A program made the position numbers and the translations under genes. This document shows positions 60,618-64,000 of a DNA stretch of 64,000 nucleotides, piece by piece (position 1 is the stretch's first letter; each line of letters starts with the position of its first letter). Source of the DNA: Haemophilus haemolyticus_L (GTDB lineage Bacteria; Pseudomonadota; Gammaproteobacteria; Enterobacterales; Pasteurellaceae); the NCBI RefSeq assembly GCF_003490595.1, contig NZ_QQGY01000004.1:1-64000 (forward strand), read 5' to 3'. The notes beneath the pieces were generated by a model. The model searched no databases, was not told the origin of the DNA, and saw nothing but the letters and a program-made list of their open reading frames with translations.

Positions 60618-61073
60618 TTGGCTACATTAGAACAAAATTTACAAGAAATGCTACAAGGCGCAGTAGAAGATTTAGGCTGTGAACTGTGGGGCATTGAATG
60701 TCAGCGCGCGGGTCGTTTTATGACAGTGCGTTTATTTATAGATAAAGAAGGTGGCGTAACTGTCGATGATTGTGCAGATGTAAGTCGCCAAGTGAGCGCA
60801 ATTTTAGACGTAGAAGATCCGATTGCGGATAAATACAATCTAGAGGTGTCGTCACCAGGTTTAGATCGTCCACTATTTACCTTGCCGCAATTTGAACGCT
60901 ATATTGGGCAAGATATCGCCGTGCATTTGCGGATTCCTGTAATAGAACGCCGTAAATGGCAAGGTAAGTTAGAGCGTATTGAAAACGATATGGTGACTTT
61001 AATCGTTGATGGACAGGAACAAGTTTTAGTCTTTGGTAACATTCAAAAAGCGAATGTTGTTGCAAAATTTTAA
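60618..61073 (+). CDS. rimP: Ribosome maturation factor RimP, 151 aa (TTG start)
   Basis: Assists 30S assembly. The N-terminal MATLEQNLQEMLQGAVEDLGCELWGIE aligns with E. coli RimP, so translation must start at the TTG at 60618. AGGAG at 60607-60611 has ideal spacing, and the first ATG is 33 bases further in. The motif YNLEVSSPGLDRPLF is diagnostic. First protein gene of rimP-nusA-infB. Confidence 0.95.
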   Translation: MATLEQNLQEMLQGAVEDLGCELWGIECQRAGRFMTVRLFIDKEGGVTVDDCADVSRQVSAILDVEDPIADKYNLEVSSPGLDRPLFTLPQFERYIGQDIAVHLRIPVIERRKWQGKLERIENDMVTLIVDGQEQVLVFGNIQKANVVAKF

Positions 61074-61090
61074 AAGGAGTAAAAGAAAAA

Positions 61091-62578
61091 ATGAGTAAAG
61101 AGATTTTACTGGCGGCAGAAGCCGTATCCAATGAAAAGTTATTACCACGTGAGAAAATTTTTGAAGCATTAGAAAGTGCAATTGCGCTTTCTACCAAGAA
61201 AAAATACGAATACGAAACTGATATTCGTGTATCAATCAACCCAAAAACAGGGGATTTTGATACTTTCCGTCGTTGGTTAATTGTTGATGAAGTCAAAGTG
61301 CCAACGAAAGAAATCACTTTAGAAGCGGCACAATTTGAAGATCCAAATCTTCAACTAGGCGATTATGTAGAAGATCAAATCGAATCTATCGCATTTGACC
61401 GTATTGCAATGCAAACTGTACGCCAAGTAATCAGCACCAAAATCCGTGAGGCTGAGCGTGCAAAAGTTGTAGAACAGTTCCGCGCTGAAGAAGGCAAAAT
61501 TGTAACGGGTACTGTGAAAAAAGTAAGTCGTGACAGCATCATCTTAGATCTTGGCAATAAAGCAGAAGCGATGATTGCTCGTGAAGACATGTTGCCACGT
61601 GAAAATTTCCGTCCAGGTGACCGTGTGCGTGGTGTGCTTTATAAAGTAAATCCTGAAGGCAAAACTGCACAATTATTTGTGACACGTTCTAAACCAGAAA
61701 TGTTGATCGAATTATTCCGTATTGAAGTGCCTGAAATTGGCGAGGAAATGATTGAAATTCGTGGTGCGGCTCGTGATCCCGGCTCTCGCGCTAAAATTGC
61801 AGTGAAATCAAACGATAAGAGAATTGATCCAGTTGGTGCTTGTGTGGGGATGCGTGGTGCGCGTGTTCAAGCCATTACCAATGAACTTGGTGGTGAGCGC
61901 GTAGATATCGTGCTTTGGGATGATAATCCAGCACAATTCGTGATCAATGCAATGGCACCAGCTGATGTGTCTTCTATCATCGTTGATGAAGATAATCATT
62001 CTATGGATATTGCCGTTGAAGCAGCTAATCTTGCGCAAGCAATTGGTCGTAATGGTCAAAACGTGCGTTTAGCAACACAATTAACAGGTTGGACACTAAA
62101 CGTAATGACTACTGATGACTTAAATGCAAAACATCAAGCAGAAGATAACAAAGTTTTAAACTTATTTATGAATGCATTAGAACTTGATGAAGAATTTGCA
62201 CAAATCCTTGTAGAAGAAGGCTTCACAAGTTTAGAAGAAATTGCTTATGTGCCAATGAATGAATTGACAGCAATTGATGGTTTAGAAGATGAAGATCTTG
62301 TCGAAGAACTTCAAACTCGTGCTAAAAATGCGATTACAGCAGCAGCGGTTGCTGAAGAAGAAGCATTGAAAAAAGCAAATATTGAAGATCGTTTATTGAA
62401 TTTAGATGGCATGAATCGCCATGTGGCATTCAAATTAGCTGAAAAACAAATTACTACTCTCGAAGAACTCGCCGAACAGGGTGTAGATGATTTAGCAGAT
62501 ATTGAAGAATTAACAGCAGAACAGGCAGCAGATTTAATTATGGCTGCACGTAATATCTGTTGGTTTGGCGAAGAATAA
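61091..62578 (+). CDS. nusA: Transcription termination/antitermination protein NusA, 495 aa
   Basis: Binds RNA polymerase and nascent RNA. The N-terminal domain (1 to about 130) is followed by S1 (GKIVTGTVKKVSRDSIILDLG), KH1 and KH2 (VGACVGMRGARVQAI and AIGRNGQNVRLA), and two acidic C-terminal repeats (from about 360). The long form is typical of gamma-proteobacteria. It lies 17 bp after rimP and 11 bp before infB. Confidence 0.97.
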   Translation: MSKEILLAAEAVSNEKLLPREKIFEALESAIALSTKKKYEYETDIRVSINPKTGDFDTFRRWLIVDEVKVPTKEITLEAAQFEDPNLQLGDYVEDQIESIAFDRIAMQTVRQVISTKIREAERAKVVEQFRAEEGKIVTGTVKKVSRDSIILDLGNKAEAMIAREDMLPRENFRPGDRVRGVLYKVNPEGKTAQLFVTRSKPEMLIELFRIEVPEIGEEMIEIRGAARDPGSRAKIAVKSNDKRIDPVGACVGMRGARVQAITNELGGERVDIVLWDDNPAQFVINAMAPADVSSIIVDEDNHSMDIAVEAANLAQAIGRNGQNVRLATQLTGWTLNVMTTDDLNAKHQAEDNKVLNLFMNALELDEEFAQILVEEGFTSLEEIAYVPMNELTAIDGLEDEDLVEELQTRAKNAITAAAVAEEEALKKANIEDRLLNLDGMNRHVAFKLAEKQITTLEELAEQGVDDLADIEELTAEQAADLIMAARNICWFGEE

Positions 62579-62589
62579 GGAGAGCAGTA

Positions 62590-64000
62590 ATGACTGAAGA
62601 TGTTAAGGCTGATGCGCCAAAAAAATTAAGCATTCAACGCAGAACAAAAACAACAGTGAGCAGCACCACAACTGGCGGTAAAAGCAAAGAAGTACAAGTA
62701 GAAGTACGTAAAAAACGCACAGTAAAAACTGATATTGCTCAACAAGAAGAAGCAAAATTAAAAGCACAGCAGGAAGCTGAAGCGAAAAAAATTGCTGAAC
62801 AAAAAGCTGCAGAAGAAAAAGCTCGTTTAGAAGCTGAAAAAGCAGCAGCTAAGAAAGAAGCTGATGAAAAAGCAAAAGCTGAAAAAGCGAAAGCAGAAAC
62901 AGCTAAGCAAGCAAAAAGTGCGGTAGATTCTAAAGCTAAATCTGTTGATCCTGAAAAAGAGAAACGTAAAGCAGAAGAAGCAGAACTTCGTCGTAAAGCT
63001 GAAGAATTAGCTCGTCAAAAAGCAGAAGAACAAGCTCGCCGTGCAGCAGAAGAAGCGAAACGTTATGCTGAAGCAGATGATTCAGACAATGAATCTTCTT
63101 CAGAAGACTATTCTGATTACAACTTAAGTTCAAGATATGCACTTGAAGCTGAAGATGAAGAAGATCGTCGTAACGAAAATCGTGGCCGTGGTAAAAATAA
63201 AGTAGCGAAAGCGAAAAAAGGCGGTCGCGACGATGAAAATAGCAAAAACTCGAAAAACGAGCGCGAATCTAATCGTAAAAATCAAAAAGACGCTAAGTTT
63301 GGTAAAGGTAAAAATGGCAAAAAAGGTGCCGCACTTCAACAAGCCTTTACTAAACCTGTGCAAGCTGTAAAAGCAGATGTTGTCATTGGTGAAACCATCA
63401 CCGTTGCTGAATTAGCGAACAAGATGGCTGTAAAAGCGACTGAAATCATCAAAACGATGATGAAGATGGGCGAAATGGTTACTATTAACCAAGTTATCGA
63501 CCAAGAAACCGCTCAATTAGTAGCAGAAGAACTTGGTCATAAAGTGATTCTTCGCAATGAAAATGAGCTTGAAGAAGCGGTATTAGGCGATCGCGATGTA
63601 AATGCAGAAAAAGTAACGCGTGCACCAGTTGTAACCATCATGGGTCACGTTGACCACGGTAAAACCTCTTTACTTGACTATATTCGTAAAGCGAAAGTTG
63701 CAGCCGGTGAAGCGGGTGGTATTACCCAACATATCGGTGCGTATCACGTAGAAATGGATGATGGCAAAATGATCACCTTCTTAGATACTCCGGGACACGC
63801 TGCGTTTACTTCTATGCGTGCACGTGGTGCAAAAGCAACAGATATCGTTGTTCTTGTTGTTGCTGCCGATGATGGTGTGATGCCTCAAACTATCGAAGCG
63901 ATTCAACACGCCAAAGCAGCGGGTGCGCCTTTAGTGGTTGCAGTAAATAAAATCGATAAACCAGAAGCAAATCCAGATCGTGTTGAGCAAGAATTATTAC
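62590..64000 (+). CDS. infB: Translation initiation factor IF-2, N-terminal 470 codons (partial at window edge)
   Basis: GTPase that places fMet-tRNA on the ribosome. ATG 62590 follows AAGGAG. The N-terminal region is short and highly charged (Lys/Glu/Ala-rich helix, about residues 50-160, then an RGRGKNK-type basic stretch). Within it is an in-frame uptake sequence near 62916. The G domain starts with VVTIMGHVDHGKTSLLDYI (G1). It continues with GGITQHIGAY (G2), FLDTPGHAAF (G3) and VAVNKIDKP (G4). The sequence continues beyond 64000. Confidence 0.97.
   Translation, partial: MTEDVKADAPKKLSIQRRTKTTVSSTTTGGKSKEVQVEVRKKRTVKTDIAQQEEAKLKAQQEAEAKKIAEQKAAEEKARLEAEKAAAKKEADEKAKAEKAKAETAKQAKSAVDSKAKSVDPEKEKRKAEEAELRRKAEELARQKAEEQARRAAEEAKRYAEADDSDNESSSEDYSDYNLSSRYALEAEDEEDRRNENRGRGKNKVAKAKKGGRDDENSKNSKNERESNRKNQKDAKFGKGKNGKKGAALQQAFTKPVQAVKADVVIGETITVAELANKMAVKATEIIKTMMKMGEMVTINQVIDQETAQLVAEELGHKVILRNENELEEAVLGDRDVNAEKVTRAPVVTIMGHVDHGKTSLLDYIRKAKVAAGEAGGITQHIGAYHVEMDDGKMITFLDTPGHAAFTSMRARGAKATDIVVLVVAADDGVMPQTIEAIQHAKAAGAPLVVAVNKIDKPEANPDRVEQELL

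Noticed and set aside
1..64000. CRISPR arrays, rRNA operons or prophage structural genes
   Set aside because: No regularly spaced repeats, rRNA sequence, integrase or phage structural protein was seen. The XRE/small-gene pair at 48630-49229 is too small to be called a prophage.

Overview
The window is a chromosomal piece of Haemophilus influenzae or a very close relative. The evidence is AT-rich housekeeping genes, the 9-bp Haemophilus uptake signal AAGTGCGGT (and its reverse complement) scattered throughout and often paired as terminators, and proteins that match what I know of the H. influenzae set (SppA, FabB, RimK, ParC/ParE, HtrB, HldE, FtsH, GlmM, SspAB, Dxs, NusA, IF2). It carries several segments that I believe strain Rd lacks.

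Layout. 1-123: end of an IS3-family element cut by the window edge. 222-6877: sppA, mnmC, fabB, grxA, rimK. 6965-10324: an AT-rich four-gene amino-acid ABC transporter plus aminotransferase operon. 10537-13142: selenocysteine formate dehydrogenase fdhF, read through an in-frame TGA with a visible SECIS hairpin, followed by an orphan hypA. 13237-21238: gltS, parC, parE, lpxL(htrB), hldE. 21239-26807: a mosaic island lying between the true end of hldE and a second, diverged copy of the last 91 bp of hldE. It holds a TonB-receptor remnant, a GC-rich AAA/DUF4143 ATPase, an AT-rich OLD-like ATPase-TOPRIM protein, a GC-rich nitroreductase and a GNAT acetyltransferase, with LysR fragments, a 10-G tract and an exact Neisseria-type 12-bp DNA uptake sequence.

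26938-36697: rpsO, a BacA/YddA-type ABC transporter and a Fur-boxed siderophore receptor, dacB, greA, yhbY, rlmE, ftsH. 36868-40437: a large autotransporter of the lav/las type, whose passenger and beta-barrel segments differ strongly in base composition. It is bracketed by two copies of the same 22-bp terminator. 40582-46174: folP, glmM, sixA, a LEA-like lipoprotein, ycgL, bioD, metF. FolP carries a five-residue insertion of the kind linked to sulfonamide resistance in this species, plus changed motif residues. 46485-48586: rplM-rpsI and sspA-sspB. 48630-49229: a small divergent pair with an XRE regulator whose start codon sits in a perfect operator-like palindrome. 49281-52339: dxs-ispA-xseB. 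52498-55517: thiI, yqcC-truC-yoaH, cspD. 55589-58640: matP, lonH, fabA. 58752-60251: a YceB-like protein, a lipopolysaccharide-kinase-like protein and a tiny lipoprotein. 60355-64000: initiator tRNA, rimP, nusA and the first part of infB.

Together, most of the window is core information processing, envelope and cofactor metabolism. The accessory parts concern anaerobic formate use, amino-acid and iron uptake, surface adhesion, possible phage defence and drug resistance. At least two accessory segments (the hldE island and the autotransporter) keep direct repeats at their edges that record how they were inserted. I saw no rRNA, CRISPR array or prophage structural genes.
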